From: Streptomyces pinistramenti
GTDB lineage: Bacteria > Actinomycetota > Actinomycetes > Streptomycetales > Streptomycetaceae
Length of the DNA stretch: 64,000 bases
Assembly (NCBI RefSeq): GCF_020564935.1
Contig: NZ_JAJCXB010000006.1
Coordinates: 1 to 64,000, forward strand
Direction of reading: 5' to 3'
In this document: piece by piece, positions 25,828 to 34,464 of the stretch
Layout: each line of letters begins with the position of its first letter
How positions within the stretch are numbered: the first letter of the stretch is position 1
Made by a program: the position numbers and the translations under genes
The notes under the pieces: model-generated
Database searches by the model: none
Told to the model about the DNA's origin: nothing
Seen by the model: the letters and a program-made list of their open reading frames with translations, nothing else

Positions 25828-26532
25828 TCAAGAGGCCGGCACCACCGACACATTGCCCCCGCTGGTGTGCGCCGCCACCTTGTGCGCGGCGGACTCGTTC
25901 GTCGTCACGGACACCTTCCGGTCGCCGCCGCTGGTCGTGGCGTCCACCGCGTAGGTGCCCTTGGGCAGCCGGACCGTGACGTCGCCGCCGCTGCTGCCGG
26001 CCGATACGTCGTCGGGCACTGCGGTGAAGGCGGCGTCCACGGTGCCGCCGCTGGTCTTGACCTTCGCCTTCCTGGACGCACAGCCGGCAAGGGTGACGTC
26101 CCCGCCGCTGGTCTCCGCGTCGATCGCCCCGGACGTGCCGCTCACCTTGATGTCGCCGCCGCTGGTGCGCAGATCGACGGCGGCCTTGCGCGGCACCAGC
26201 ACCTTGTAGTTCACCGTGCACCTCGCCCCCATGCCCTTGCACACCTTGGCGGTGAGGCCGAGCCGGCCGTCCTTGACGGTGTGCGTGGGATGCGGCTTGC
26301 TGCCGGTGTACTCGTACTTCTCCGTCACCTTGACCTGGCCGCCCTCGTCCAGCGGCACGATCTCGATCGTCCCGCCGGCGGTGTCCGCCGCCACCGAGGT
26401 GACCTCCCCGTCGACCGTGTACGTGCGCTCCGCCTTTTTGGACGGCCCCAGCGTGTCCATCGAGCAGCCGGCCGTCAGCACGGCCAACGCCGCGCAGGAC
26501 AGGGCAAGATGGGACATACGAAGGTGGGCCAT
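25828..26532 (-). CDS. DUF4097 beta-strand-repeat lipoprotein
   Basis: 234 residues. Signal peptide with lipobox LTAGC (Cys near residue 23). The C-terminal half is a beta-helix-like array built on a recurring SGGD/SGGN motif (TSGGDIKV, TSGGDVTL, TSGGTVDA, SSGGDVTV, TSGGDRKV, TSGGNVSV), the DUF4097 pattern. ATG 26532 is chosen because GGGGAG lies upstream and it gives a correct signal peptide. Function is unknown; proteins of this family are often linked to envelope stress sensing. Confidence 0.85.
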   Translation of the reverse strand: MAHLRMSHLALSCAALAVLTAGCSMDTLGPSKKAERTYTVDGEVTSVAADTAGGTIEIVPLDEGGQVKVTEKYEYTGSKPHPTHTVKDGRLGLTAKVCKGMGARCTVNYKVLVPRKAAVDLRTSGGDIKVSGTSGAIDAETSGGDVTLAGCASRKAKVKTSGGTVDAAFTAVPDDVSAGSSGGDVTVRLPKGTYAVDATTSGGDRKVSVTTNESAAHKVAAHTSGGNVSVVPAS

Positions 26533-26670
26533 GGCGTGGAATCTCCCCGAAACAGACGTCAGAACGGTCTCCTCCATCCTTGAGCCACCCACCGGCGGAC
26601 ACGTCGCGCCACGGGATGACATTCAGGACCCGCCCCCTTAGGGGAGGCGCCGGTCCACCGCTCGACGGAC

Positions 26671-27594
26671 CTACTCCTCCGGCGCCCGCCCGGTGATTGT
26701 CCGGAACGCCAGCGCGGCCAGCTCCTCCTGGCCGCGGGTGCCCGGGTGGAACCAGTCCCAGCTGCTCAGCTGCCGCTCGGTGAAGCGGTAGTCGAACACC
26801 GAACGGTCGAAGCGGCACAGCGCGTCCTCGGCGCAGACGTCCTTGAGCGCCTCGTTGTACGCCACCACGCGGTCGCGCACCTTCTCGCGCCGGCTGACCG
26901 CGGGCTCCGTCAGATTGTCCGGATCGTGCAGCATCGAGCCGCAGATCCCCAGCTGCCACACCTGCTTGCCGAGCGGGTTCTTCCGCCCCTCGGACCACAG
27001 CCGCAGCAGGTCGGGCACCGCGGCCACATACACCTGGGTCCGGGGCAGCGCCCGCCGCAGCTTCTTCATGGCGCGCGCGAAGTCGGCGCGGTAGGCGGCG
27101 GCCGACGTCATGGCGCGTACGTCGCTGCGGCAGGCGTCGTTGGCGCCGATCAGCACCGTCACCAGCTCGGGCCTGCGGGCCTTGGCCGCGTCCACCTGGT
27201 CCGGCAGATCGCTCATCAGGGCGCCGGTCCTGGCGTAGTTCCAGCTGTGCCGCGCGGGGTGTTCCAGGAGCCGCCGGGCGAGGCTGTCGACCTTGGGGGA
27301 GGTCCCGGTGGACCAGGAGACCTCGGGGCAGTCGGAGAGCACCGTGCAGGCGTCGAACCCGACGGTGATGGAGTCGCCGAGCGCGGCGATCGAGCCCGGG
27401 TCGGTGCGCCAGACCGGCGCCGGCTTCACGGACGGTGCGGTGACCTCCGGGCCGGGCCGCGCGGCGGCGGAGTTGCCGCCGTCGCTGCATCCGGCCAGGG
27501 AGAACAGCAGCGCGGCCGCCGTGACCACGGGCGTTGCCGACCGGAGTGCGGAGCGTGTAAGCCGGTGGCGGAACGGCCGTCCGATCTTCCTCAT
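26671..27594 (-). CDS. SGNH/GDSL-family hydrolase lipoprotein
   Basis: 307 residues. Lipobox LAGC follows a hydrophobic signal (Cys near 36). Catalytic blocks of the SGNH fold are present: IAALGDSITVGFD (block I Ser), NYARTGAL, TVLIGANDACRSD (block III with GxND) and WDWFHPGTRGQEELA (block V with D-x-x-H). It is probably an esterase or lipase at the outer membrane face. ATG 27594 is preceded by GGAGG. It is on the same strand as the DUF4097 lipoprotein, 138 bases apart. Confidence 0.87.
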   Translation of the reverse strand: MRKIGRPFRHRLTRSALRSATPVVTAAALLFSLAGCSDGGNSAAARPGPEVTAPSVKPAPVWRTDPGSIAALGDSITVGFDACTVLSDCPEVSWSTGTSPKVDSLARRLLEHPARHSWNYARTGALMSDLPDQVDAAKARRPELVTVLIGANDACRSDVRAMTSAAAYRADFARAMKKLRRALPRTQVYVAAVPDLLRLWSEGRKNPLGKQVWQLGICGSMLHDPDNLTEPAVSRREKVRDRVVAYNEALKDVCAEDALCRFDRSVFDYRFTERQLSSWDWFHPGTRGQEELAALAFRTITGRAPEE

Positions 27595-27919
27595 CCCCTG
27601 TCCCCTCCGGCGCCCGGGTGATATCTCTTCAGGTACCGACGGTACGTCACCCCCCGGCCGGTGCTGCGGGACAGCTCTGCTCTGTGCCGCGCCGGCGATG
27701 CCCCGAATGGGTACGTACGGTCGGCGCAAACGCATTCCATCCCGTCATTTCCTGTCCGTTTTACGGCAAATTGGGCCCAATGGTGTTTACTGTAGGTCAC
27801 CTGGCATGCTGGTGCCGAAGTGATCACTGGGGCAGAATGTCAACAACTGTCCCGGCCGCAACCGGAACGGGCACGAGGCCGCTGGGGAAGGCGAACCTCG
27901 AACCGCACTGGAGGTCCCG
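27595..27919. promoter_or_regulatory. Divergent promoter region of the SGNH hydrolase and DUF3145 genes
   Basis: 325 bases with no gene. A relatively AT-rich patch at 27740-27800 contains a perfect 10-base palindrome TTGGGCCCAA (27771-27780). Its left half TTGGGC can act as a -35 for TAGGTC (27793-27798, 16-base spacer) reading toward DUF3145. The promoter call is tentative. Confidence 0.4.
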
Positions 27920-28414
27920 GTGACGACACGTGGAGTTCTCTACGTCCACTCCGCACCGCGCGCGCTGTGCCCACACGTCGAATGGGCCGTCGCGGGCGTC
28001 CTCGGCGTACGCGTCAACCTCGACTGGATCCGCCAGCCGGCGTCCCCCGGCACCTGGAGAGCCGAATTCTCCTGGCAGGGCGCCGTCGGCACCGCCTCCA
28101 AGCTCGCCTCCGCACTGCGCGGCTGGCACCTGCTGCGCTTCGAGGTGACGGCCGAGCCCTGTGCCAAGGCCGAGGGCGAGCGCTACAGCTCCACCCCCGA
28201 ACTCGGCATCTTCCACGCCGTCACCGGCATCCACGGCGACATCCTCATCCCCGAGGACCGGCTGCGCGCCGCCCTGGCCAGATCGGCCGACGGCGAGACG
28301 GAACTGGCCGCCGAGGTCTCCAAGCTGCTCGGCAAGCCCTGGGACGACGAACTGGAGCCGTTCCGGTACGCCGGCGAGGGCGCCCCGGTGCGCTGGCTCC
28401 ACCAGGTCGTCTGA
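27920..28414 (+). CDS. DUF3145 conserved actinobacterial protein
   Basis: 164 residues, soluble, no membrane segment. The opening TRGVLYVHSAPRALCPHVEW and the segments WIRQPASPGTWRAEFSW and FHAVTGIHGDI are typical of DUF3145, a widely conserved actinobacterial family. The GTG start at 27920 has GGAGG five bases upstream. Its place next to the fatty-acid synthase operon is shared with other streptomycetes, which hints at but does not prove a link. Biochemical function is unknown. Confidence 0.88.
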   Translation: MTTRGVLYVHSAPRALCPHVEWAVAGVLGVRVNLDWIRQPASPGTWRAEFSWQGAVGTASKLASALRGWHLLRFEVTAEPCAKAEGERYSSTPELGIFHAVTGIHGDILIPEDRLRAALARSADGETELAAEVSKLLGKPWDDELEPFRYAGEGAPVRWLHQVV

Positions 28415-28436
28415 CGCCCGGCGCGCCACCGCCTGC

Positions 28437-28472
28437 CGACTTCGAGTGCACTCGACGCTCTAGTTTGTGTGC
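28437..28472 (+). promoter_or_regulatory. MerR-type promoter/operator of the dehydrogenase gene
   Basis: An 18-base near-palindrome CTTCGAGTGCACTCGACG (28440-28457; eight of nine pairs match) lies just upstream of TAGTTT (28461-28466), which is six bases from the ATG. CGACTT (28437-28442) would be the -35 with an 18-base spacer. The GAGTGCACTCG core recurs at 36126-36135 in the merR promoter. Confidence 0.6.
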
Positions 28473-29348
28473 ATGGCTGACAACATCTCGGTTGCGGTGC
28501 TCGGCACCGGCATCATGGGCACGGCGATGGCCCGCAATCTCGCCGCCGCAGGACTCGACGTGCGCGCCTGGAACCGCACCCGCGCGAAGGCCGAACCGCT
28601 GGCCGCCGACGGTATCCGCGTCGTCGACGGCCCGGAACAGGCGGTGGACGGCGCGGACGTCGTGCTCACCATGCTGCTCGACGGTCCTGCCGTCCTCGAC
28701 GCACTGCGGCAGGCCGCGCCCACGCTGACCCCGGGCACCCTGTGGCTCCAGATGAGCACCACGGGCATCGAGGAGGTCACGCCGCTGGCCGACTTCGCCC
28801 GCGAGCACGGCCTGCGGTTCGTCGACGCGCCGGTGCTCGGCACCAAAGCGCCCGCGGAGAAGGGCGAGTTGACGATTCTGGCGGCCGGGCCCCAGGACGT
28901 CAGGGAGCGGGCGGCCGTGGTCTTCGACGTCATCGGGCGGGCCACCCAGTGGGTCGGTGAGGACGGCGCGAACGGCGCCGGCAGCCGGCTCAAACTCGTC
29001 GCCAACAGCTGGGTGCTGACGCTCGTCAGCGGCGCGGGGGAAGCGCTCGCGCTCGCCGAAGGGCTCGGCGTCGAGCCGCGTGACTTCCTGGCCGCGGTCG
29101 CCGACGGCCCGCTCGACGTGCCCTACCTGCGGATGAAGGCGGAGCTGATCCTGTCAGGCGCGTACCCGGCGAGCTTCACGGTGTCCACGGCGCGCAAGGA
29201 CGCTCGGCTGATCTCCGAAGCCGCCGAAGCGGCCGGGGTGCGCATGGACCTGGCGGCAGCGGCGGCCGAGCGGTTCCGCCGGGCGGAGGAGCAGGGGCAC
29301 GGCGACGAGGACGGCGCCGCCGCCTACCACGCCAGCTTCGGCGGCTGA
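28473..29348 (+). CDS. NAD(P)-dependent beta-hydroxyacid dehydrogenase (3-hydroxyisobutyrate dehydrogenase-like)
   Basis: 291 residues. Rossmann motif VLGTGIMGTAMARNLAAAG (about 8-26), substrate motif region FVDAPVLGTKAPAEKG (about 117-132) and catalytic Lys in GSRLKLVANSW (about 170-180). It likely reduces small aldehydes or semialdehydes (glyoxylate/succinic-semialdehyde reductase or imine-reductase-like members exist in this family). ATG 28473 is six bases after TAGTTT, so the mRNA is probably leaderless; a GTG two codons earlier is less likely. The MerR-type operator suggests control by the MerR at 36195. Confidence 0.88.
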   Translation: MADNISVAVLGTGIMGTAMARNLAAAGLDVRAWNRTRAKAEPLAADGIRVVDGPEQAVDGADVVLTMLLDGPAVLDALRQAAPTLTPGTLWLQMSTTGIEEVTPLADFAREHGLRFVDAPVLGTKAPAEKGELTILAAGPQDVRERAAVVFDVIGRATQWVGEDGANGAGSRLKLVANSWVLTLVSGAGEALALAEGLGVEPRDFLAAVADGPLDVPYLRMKAELILSGAYPASFTVSTARKDARLISEAAEAAGVRMDLAAAAAERFRRAEEQGHGDEDGAAAYHASFGG

Positions 29349-29366
29349 ACGTCTGCGCTGATGACG

Positions 29367-29408
29367 CGAGGGCCCGCCCGGTCGGCGATGCGACCGGGCG
29401 GGCCCTCG
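29367..29408. terminator. Bidirectional terminator between the dehydrogenase and fabF
   Basis: 18-bp perfect stem (29367-29384 with 29391-29408, left arm CGAGGGCCCGCCCGGTCG) and a 6-base loop GCGATG, between convergent genes. Confidence 0.88.
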
Positions 29409-29426
29409 TACGTCAGCGGGCCGGGA

Positions 29427-30692
29427 TCAGATCGTGCGGAACGCCAGCACGACGTTGTGGCCGCCGAAGCCGAACGAGTCGTTCAGCGCGGCGATGCGGC
29501 CCTCGGCGGGCAGCTTGCGGGCCTCGCCCTGGATGACGTCCACGTCGATCTCGGGGTCGAGGTTCTCGATGTTGATCGTCGGCGGTGCCACGCGGTGGTA
29601 CACCGACAGGATCGACGCCACCGACTCGATGCCGCCCGCGCCGCCCAGGAGGTGGCCGGTCATGGACTTGGTGCTGGCCACGGCGATGTGGTCGGTGTCG
29701 TCGCCGAAGACCTTGCGGAGCGCCTTCAGTTCGGCGAGGTCGCCCTGCGGGGTCGACGTGGCGTGCGCGTTGACGTGCACGATCTCCGCCGGGTCCAGGT
29801 CGCTGTTGTCCAGCAGGTTCCGCAGTGCCTGCGCGATGCCGTTGCCGGACGGCTCGGGCTGCACGATGTCGTGGCTGTCGGCGGAGATGCCCTGGCCGAC
29901 GGCCTCGGCATAGACCCTGGCGCCGCGCTTGGCCGCGTGCTCGGCCGACTCCAGGACGATCACGCCGGCGCCCTCACCGAGGACGAAGCCGTTGCGCGCG
30001 GTGTCGAAGGGGCGGGAAGCACCCTGCGGGTCGTCGTTGGACTTCGACATCGCCATCATGTTGCCGAAGGCGGCGATCGGCAGCGGGTGGATGGCCGCTT
30101 CCGTACCGCCGGCGACGACGATGTCCGCACGGCCGGTGCGGATCATCTCGATGGCGTAGCCGATGGCCTCGGAGCCGGAGGCGCAGGCGCTGACCGGGGT
30201 GTGCACACCCGCGCGGGCGTTCACGTCCAGGCCGACGTTGGCGGACGGGCCGTTGGGCATCAGCATGGGCACGGTGTGCGGGGAGACGCGGCGAACGCCC
30301 TTCTCCTTGAGCACGTCGTACTGGCCGAGCAGGGTCGTCACGCCGCCGATGCCGGAGGCGATGACGGTGCCGAGACGGTCGGGGTCGACGGAGGTGTCCT
30401 CGCCCGCCTTGGCGGTGAAACCGGCGTCCGCCCAGGCCTCGCGGGCCGCGATCAGCGCGAACTGCGCCGAGCGGTCCAGCTTGCGGGCCTGGGGCTTGGC
30501 GATGACCTCGGTCGGGTCGACGGCCGCACGGGCGGCGATGCGGACCGGCAGCTCGGCCGCCCAGTCCTCGTCGAGGCTGCTCACACCGGACCGGCCGGCG
30601 AGCAGGGCTTCCCAGGTCGAAGCGCTGTCGCCACCCAGCGGTGTGGTTGCGCCGATACCGGTGACGACCACGGTGCGATTGGTCGCGTTCAC
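29427..30692 (-). CDS. fabF: Beta-ketoacyl-ACP synthase II
   Basis: 421 residues, thiolase fold. The catalytic triad is complete: Cys in SACASGSEAIG, His in VNAHATSTPQGD and His in STKSMTGHLLGGAG. It elongates acyl-ACP with malonyl-ACP. The GTG start at 30692 is preceded by GGAG and begins VNATNRTVVVTG, the family N terminus; in-frame codons further upstream are not needed. It is the last gene of the fasR-fabD-fabH-acpP-fabF operon and is followed by a strong terminator. Confidence 0.95.
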   Translation of the reverse strand: MNATNRTVVVTGIGATTPLGGDSASTWEALLAGRSGVSSLDEDWAAELPVRIAARAAVDPTEVIAKPQARKLDRSAQFALIAAREAWADAGFTAKAGEDTSVDPDRLGTVIASGIGGVTTLLGQYDVLKEKGVRRVSPHTVPMLMPNGPSANVGLDVNARAGVHTPVSACASGSEAIGYAIEMIRTGRADIVVAGGTEAAIHPLPIAAFGNMMAMSKSNDDPQGASRPFDTARNGFVLGEGAGVIVLESAEHAAKRGARVYAEAVGQGISADSHDIVQPEPSGNGIAQALRNLLDNSDLDPAEIVHVNAHATSTPQGDLAELKALRKVFGDDTDHIAVASTKSMTGHLLGGAGGIESVASILSVYHRVAPPTINIENLDPEIDVDVIQGEARKLPAEGRIAALNDSFGFGGHNVVLAFRTI

Positions 30693-30767
30693 AGGAATTC
30701 TTACTCCACGGGTAGAGGGGTCTGAATACGGCGCCACCGCGGGGTGGCGACATGCGCAGGAGCTGGA

Positions 30768-31016
30768 TCAGCTCTGGTGCTTGAGGATGTACTCGGTCGC
30801 GTCGCCGACGGTCTTGAGGTTCTTGACGTCCTCGTCCGGGATCTTCACGTCGAAGCGCTCTTCGGCGGCAACGACGACCTCGACCATGGACAGCGAGTCG
30901 ACATCGAGGTCGTCGGTGAAGGACTTGTCCACCTTGACGTCCTCGGTGGGGATCCCGGCGATCTCGTTCACGATCTCGGCGAGACCGGCGACGATCTCTT
31001 CCTGAGTGGCGGCCAT
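30768..31016 (-). CDS. acpP: Acyl carrier protein of fatty acid synthesis
   Basis: 82 residues, acidic four-helix carrier. The phosphopantetheine site is Ser41 in LDVDSLSMVEV. It shuttles intermediates among FabD, FabH and FabF. ATG 31016 has AGGAG eight bases upstream. It lies 102 bases after fabH and 75 before fabF, the standard order in streptomycetes. Confidence 0.97.
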   Translation of the reverse strand: MAATQEEIVAGLAEIVNEIAGIPTEDVKVDKSFTDDLDVDSLSMVEVVVAAEERFDVKIPDEDVKNLKTVGDATEYILKHQS

Positions 31017-31118
31017 GATGGCGCTCCTTGGTGCTCTAGAGGAAAAACTGCGTGATGTGGTGAAGCTCTGTACAGCATCCGGCACATCCGACGACGGACG
31101 GCGCTGCGTAGATCTTGC

Positions 31119-32165
31119 CTAGGGGAGGGTAACGACCGTCGCGGCGTACACGAGACCCGCCCCGAAGCCGATGACCAGCGCGGTGTCGCCGCTCTTGGCC
31201 TGTCCGGTCGCCAACAGCCGCTCCATGGCGAGCGGAATGGAGGCGGCCGAGGTGTTGCCGGTGGTCTCCACGTCACGTGCGACCGTGACGCTTTCCGGCA
31301 GCTTCAGGGTCTTCACCATCGAGTCGATGATCCGCATGTTGGCCTGGTGCGGAATGAAGACGTCCAGGTCGTCCGGGCTGACTCCGGCTGCGTCCAGCGC
31401 CTGCTGGGCGACCTTCGCCATCTCGAACACCGCCCACCGGAAGACCGCCTGGCCCTCCTGCGTGATGGCGGGGTAGCGGATCTCCTCCGGGGCGGTGCGC
31501 TCATCCGGGCCGTTGCCACCGGGCAACGGCGACGTACGATACGCGTCCCACGCGATGGTCTGCTTGATCGTTTCGGCTTTGTCGCCCTCCGAACCCCACA
31601 CGGTCGGGCCGATCGCGGGCTCCTTGCCGGGGCCGACGATCACCGCGCCCGCGCCGTCACCGAACAGGAAGGCCGTCGCACGGTCCTCCAGGTCGGTCAG
31701 GTCCGAAAGCCGCTCGACGCCGATGACCAGGACGTATTCGGCCGATCCATCGGTGACCATGCCCTTGGCCAGGGTCAGGCCGTAGCCGAAGCCCGCGCAG
31801 CCGGCGGAGATGTCGAAGGCGGCGGGCCGGCCCGCGCCGATGCGGTGCGCGATCTCCGTCGCGATGGCCGGGGTCTGCTTGAAGTGCGAGACGGTGGACA
31901 CGACCACGGCGCCGATCTGCTCGGGCGTGATCCCGGCGTCGGCGATGGCCTTGCCGGACGCCTCGACCGACATGACGGCGACCGTCTCATCGGGGCCCGC
32001 CCAGTGCCGGGTGGCGATGCCCGAGCGCGAGCGGATCCACTCGTCGGACGAGTCGATGTGCTTGAGGATCTCCTCGTTCGGCACCACACGGGTCGGACGG
32101 TAGCCGCCGACGCCCATGATCCGCGCGTACGGGGCGCCCTTCGCAGGCTTGATCTTCGAGGTCAT
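31119..32165 (-). CDS. fabH: Beta-ketoacyl-ACP synthase III
   Basis: 348 residues. Cys123 in DISAGCAGFGYGL, His in FIPHQANMRI and Asn in ETTGNTSAAS form the FabH triad. It starts fatty-acid chains by condensing short acyl-CoA (in streptomycetes including branched starters) with malonyl-ACP. ATG 32165 has AGGAG upstream, and the gene begins 14 bases after the fabD stop. Confidence 0.96.
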   Translation of the reverse strand: MTSKIKPAKGAPYARIMGVGGYRPTRVVPNEEILKHIDSSDEWIRSRSGIATRHWAGPDETVAVMSVEASGKAIADAGITPEQIGAVVVSTVSHFKQTPAIATEIAHRIGAGRPAAFDISAGCAGFGYGLTLAKGMVTDGSAEYVLVIGVERLSDLTDLEDRATAFLFGDGAGAVIVGPGKEPAIGPTVWGSEGDKAETIKQTIAWDAYRTSPLPGGNGPDERTAPEEIRYPAITQEGQAVFRWAVFEMAKVAQQALDAAGVSPDDLDVFIPHQANMRIIDSMVKTLKLPESVTVARDVETTGNTSAASIPLAMERLLATGQAKSGDTALVIGFGAGLVYAATVVTLP

Positions 32166-32179
32166 GCGCTTCGGGCTCC

Positions 32180-33139
32180 TTATTCGGCCGACGGGGCGGC
32201 GGGAGAGCGGTGCTCGGCGATCAGCGTGCGGGCCGTGTCGAGGTCGTCGGGGGTCTTGAGGGCGAGGGTCTGCACACCGGGCAGGGCGCGCTTGGCCAGG
32301 CCCACGAGAGTGCCGCCCGGGGCCGCCTCGATGATCGCGGTGACGCCGAGCGCCTTGAACGTCTCCATGCACAGGTCCCAGCGCACCGGGTTGGCCACCT
32401 GGCCCACCAGCCGCTGCACCAGATCCTGGCCCGAGCCGACGACCTGGCCGTCCCTGTTCGAGACGTAGCGGGTGTGCGGGTCCGCGACCGTCAGCTCGGC
32501 GACCGCGGTCTCCAGCGCCGTCACGGCGGGCGCCATGTGGCGGGTGTGGAACGCGCCGGCCACCTTCAGCGGGACGACCCGGCGGGTGCCCTCCGGCTTG
32601 CTCTCGACCAGGGCGGCGATCTGCTCTGCGGTGCCGGCCGCGACGATCTGGCCCGCGCCGTTCACGTTCGCCGCGGTCAGGCCCAGCCGCTCCAGGTGCG
32701 GCACCACGACGGCTTCGTCGCCGCCCAGCAGCGCCGCCATGCCGGTCTCGGTGACGGCCGCGGCCTCGGCCATCGCCTGCCCGCGCCTGCGGACCAGCGT
32801 CATGGCGGCGGTTTCGGTCAGCGTGCCGGTCCAGGCGGCGGCGGCCAGTTCGCCGACGCTGTGCCCGGCGGCCGCGCCGACGCGGGCGGTGAACTCATCG
32901 GGCGTGGCGAACAGCTGCCCGGAGGAGACCAGGGCGGACGCCACCAGCAGCGGCTGTGCCACCGCGGTGTCGCGGATCTCGTCCGCGTCGGCCTTCGTGC
33001 CGTAGTGGACCAGGTCCAGGTCGATGGCGGCCGACCACTCACGGAGCCGGTCTTCGACACCGGGGAGGTCGAGCCAGGGGGTCAGGAAGCCGGGCGTCTG
33101 AGCGCCTTGGCCGGGAGCGACGAGTACGAGCACCCTCAC
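32180..33139 (-). CDS. fabD: Malonyl-CoA:ACP transacylase
   Basis: 319 residues. The catalytic Ser sits in AAGHSVGELAAAA (GHSxGE), the opening is LVLVAPGQGAQTPG, and GAFHTRHMAP holds the catalytic His. It loads malonyl groups onto AcpP and, in streptomycetes, often onto polyketide carriers too. The start is taken as GTG 33139, with AGAGAG upstream; a GTG two codons later is also possible. It is the first biosynthetic gene after fasR (83-base gap). Confidence 0.94.
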   Translation of the reverse strand: MRVLVLVAPGQGAQTPGFLTPWLDLPGVEDRLREWSAAIDLDLVHYGTKADADEIRDTAVAQPLLVASALVSSGQLFATPDEFTARVGAAAGHSVGELAAAAWTGTLTETAAMTLVRRRGQAMAEAAAVTETGMAALLGGDEAVVVPHLERLGLTAANVNGAGQIVAAGTAEQIAALVESKPEGTRRVVPLKVAGAFHTRHMAPAVTALETAVAELTVADPHTRYVSNRDGQVVGSGQDLVQRLVGQVANPVRWDLCMETFKALGVTAIIEAAPGGTLVGLAKRALPGVQTLALKTPDDLDTARTLIAEHRSPAAPSAE

Positions 33140-33222
33140 ACTCTCTCTTGTGGGAGGTCCCGCCCGCCCGTGGGGACAGGGACGAAGAACCATCGGGGGA
33201 ATTGTTGGTGTTCGACAAAAGT

Positions 33223-34407
33223 CTAGGGCTGGGCCTCACCGTCAGCCAGGCGCCCCAGGATCAACGCGATACGCAGGGTGAATGCCGAGCGCACGTCGGA
33301 AGGTGACCAGCCGGTGACGTCGGTCACACGTCGTAGCCGATAGCGCACGGTGTTGGGATGCACGAACAGCATCCGCGCCGCGCCCTCCAGGCTGCTGGCC
33401 TGCTCCAGATAGACGCTCAGCGTTTCCAGGAGCGCCGAACCCGCCTCCTCCAGAGGTCTGTAGATCTCCTCCACCAGCTGGTCGCGCGCCACCGGGTCCG
33501 ACGCCATCGCGCGCTCGGGCAGCAGATCGTCGGCGAGCACCGGGCGTGGCGCGTCCGGCCAGGCGGCGCAGGCCCGCAGCCCGGCCGCGGCGGCCTGCGC
33601 GGACCGGGTCGCGGCCAGCAGGTCGGAGACCACAGGGCCTGCCACCACCGGGCCCGCGGCGTACGGGCCGATCAGCGCCTTCGCGGCCTTGAGCGGATTG
33701 TCCGAGCCGCCGGCGATCACCACCAGGCGGGTGCCCAGGACACCGGTCAGGACCTGGAGCTTGGCGTGCCGCGAGGCCCGCCGGATCGCCTCGACGGTCA
33801 GTTCGCTGTCGCCGTCGGGAGCGGTGCCCAGGACCACGCAGACATGTTCGGGGGAGTTCCAGCCCAGGGCCGCGGCCCGGGAGACCGCGCCCTCGTCGGC
33901 CTCCCCGGACAGCACCGCGTTGACCACCAGGGATTCCAGCCGGGCGTCCCAGGCGCCGCGGGCCTCGGCGGCCTGGGCGTAGACCTGGGCGGTGGCGAAG
34001 GCGATCTCGCGGGCGTAGACCAGCAGTGCCTCGCGGAGCACCGACTCGTCGCCGGGCGCCGCGACTTCGTCGATCGCGGACTCCATGACCTCGATGGTCG
34101 TCCGCACCATCTCCACGGTCTGGCGCAGCGTGATCGCCCGGGTCAGCTCGCGCGGCGCGGTGCCGAAGACGTCGGTGCTGATGGCCTGCGGCGTCTCGGG
34201 ATGCCGGAACCACTCCGTGAAGGCGGCGATGCCCGCCTGTGCCACCAGGCCGATCCAGGAGCGGTTCTCCGGTGGCATTGCGCGGTACCACGGCAGCTGC
34301 GCGTCCATGCGGGCAATGGCGGCGGCCGCCAGCTTGCCGGACGACTTCTCCAGCCGGCGAAGGGTCGCCTGGTGCGGATGAGGGGCGCGCGATGCGGGTT
34401 CAGACAC
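33223..34407 (-). CDS. fasR: FasR, PucR-type regulator of fatty acid synthesis genes
   Basis: 394 residues. A helical N-terminal region and central GGDEF-like regulatory fold are followed by the C-terminal HTH FVHPNTVRYRLRRVTDVTGW (about 355-374). Position directly ahead of fabD is the conserved place of FasR, which activates the fab operon in S. coelicolor. The GTG at 34407 is the first start giving a plausible N terminus; it faces the pirin-like gene across 57 bases. The same family as the PucR regulator at 8751. Confidence 0.88.
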   Translation of the reverse strand: MSEPASRAPHPHQATLRRLEKSSGKLAAAAIARMDAQLPWYRAMPPENRSWIGLVAQAGIAAFTEWFRHPETPQAISTDVFGTAPRELTRAITLRQTVEMVRTTIEVMESAIDEVAAPGDESVLREALLVYAREIAFATAQVYAQAAEARGAWDARLESLVVNAVLSGEADEGAVSRAAALGWNSPEHVCVVLGTAPDGDSELTVEAIRRASRHAKLQVLTGVLGTRLVVIAGGSDNPLKAAKALIGPYAAGPVVAGPVVSDLLAATRSAQAAAAGLRACAAWPDAPRPVLADDLLPERAMASDPVARDQLVEEIYRPLEEAGSALLETLSVYLEQASSLEGAARMLFVHPNTVRYRLRRVTDVTGWSPSDVRSAFTLRIALILGRLADGEAQP

Positions 34408-34452
34408 GGGACAAGACTGCCTTATCGGGGCGGGGAGGTGGAGCGGCGGGGC

Positions 34453-34458
34453 TACGGT
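34453..34458 (+). promoter_or_regulatory. Probable -10 box of leaderless pirin-like transcript
   Basis: TACGGT lies exactly six bases before the ATG at 34465; no -35 consensus is visible. Confidence 0.4.
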
Positions 34459-34464
34459 GGCTCC

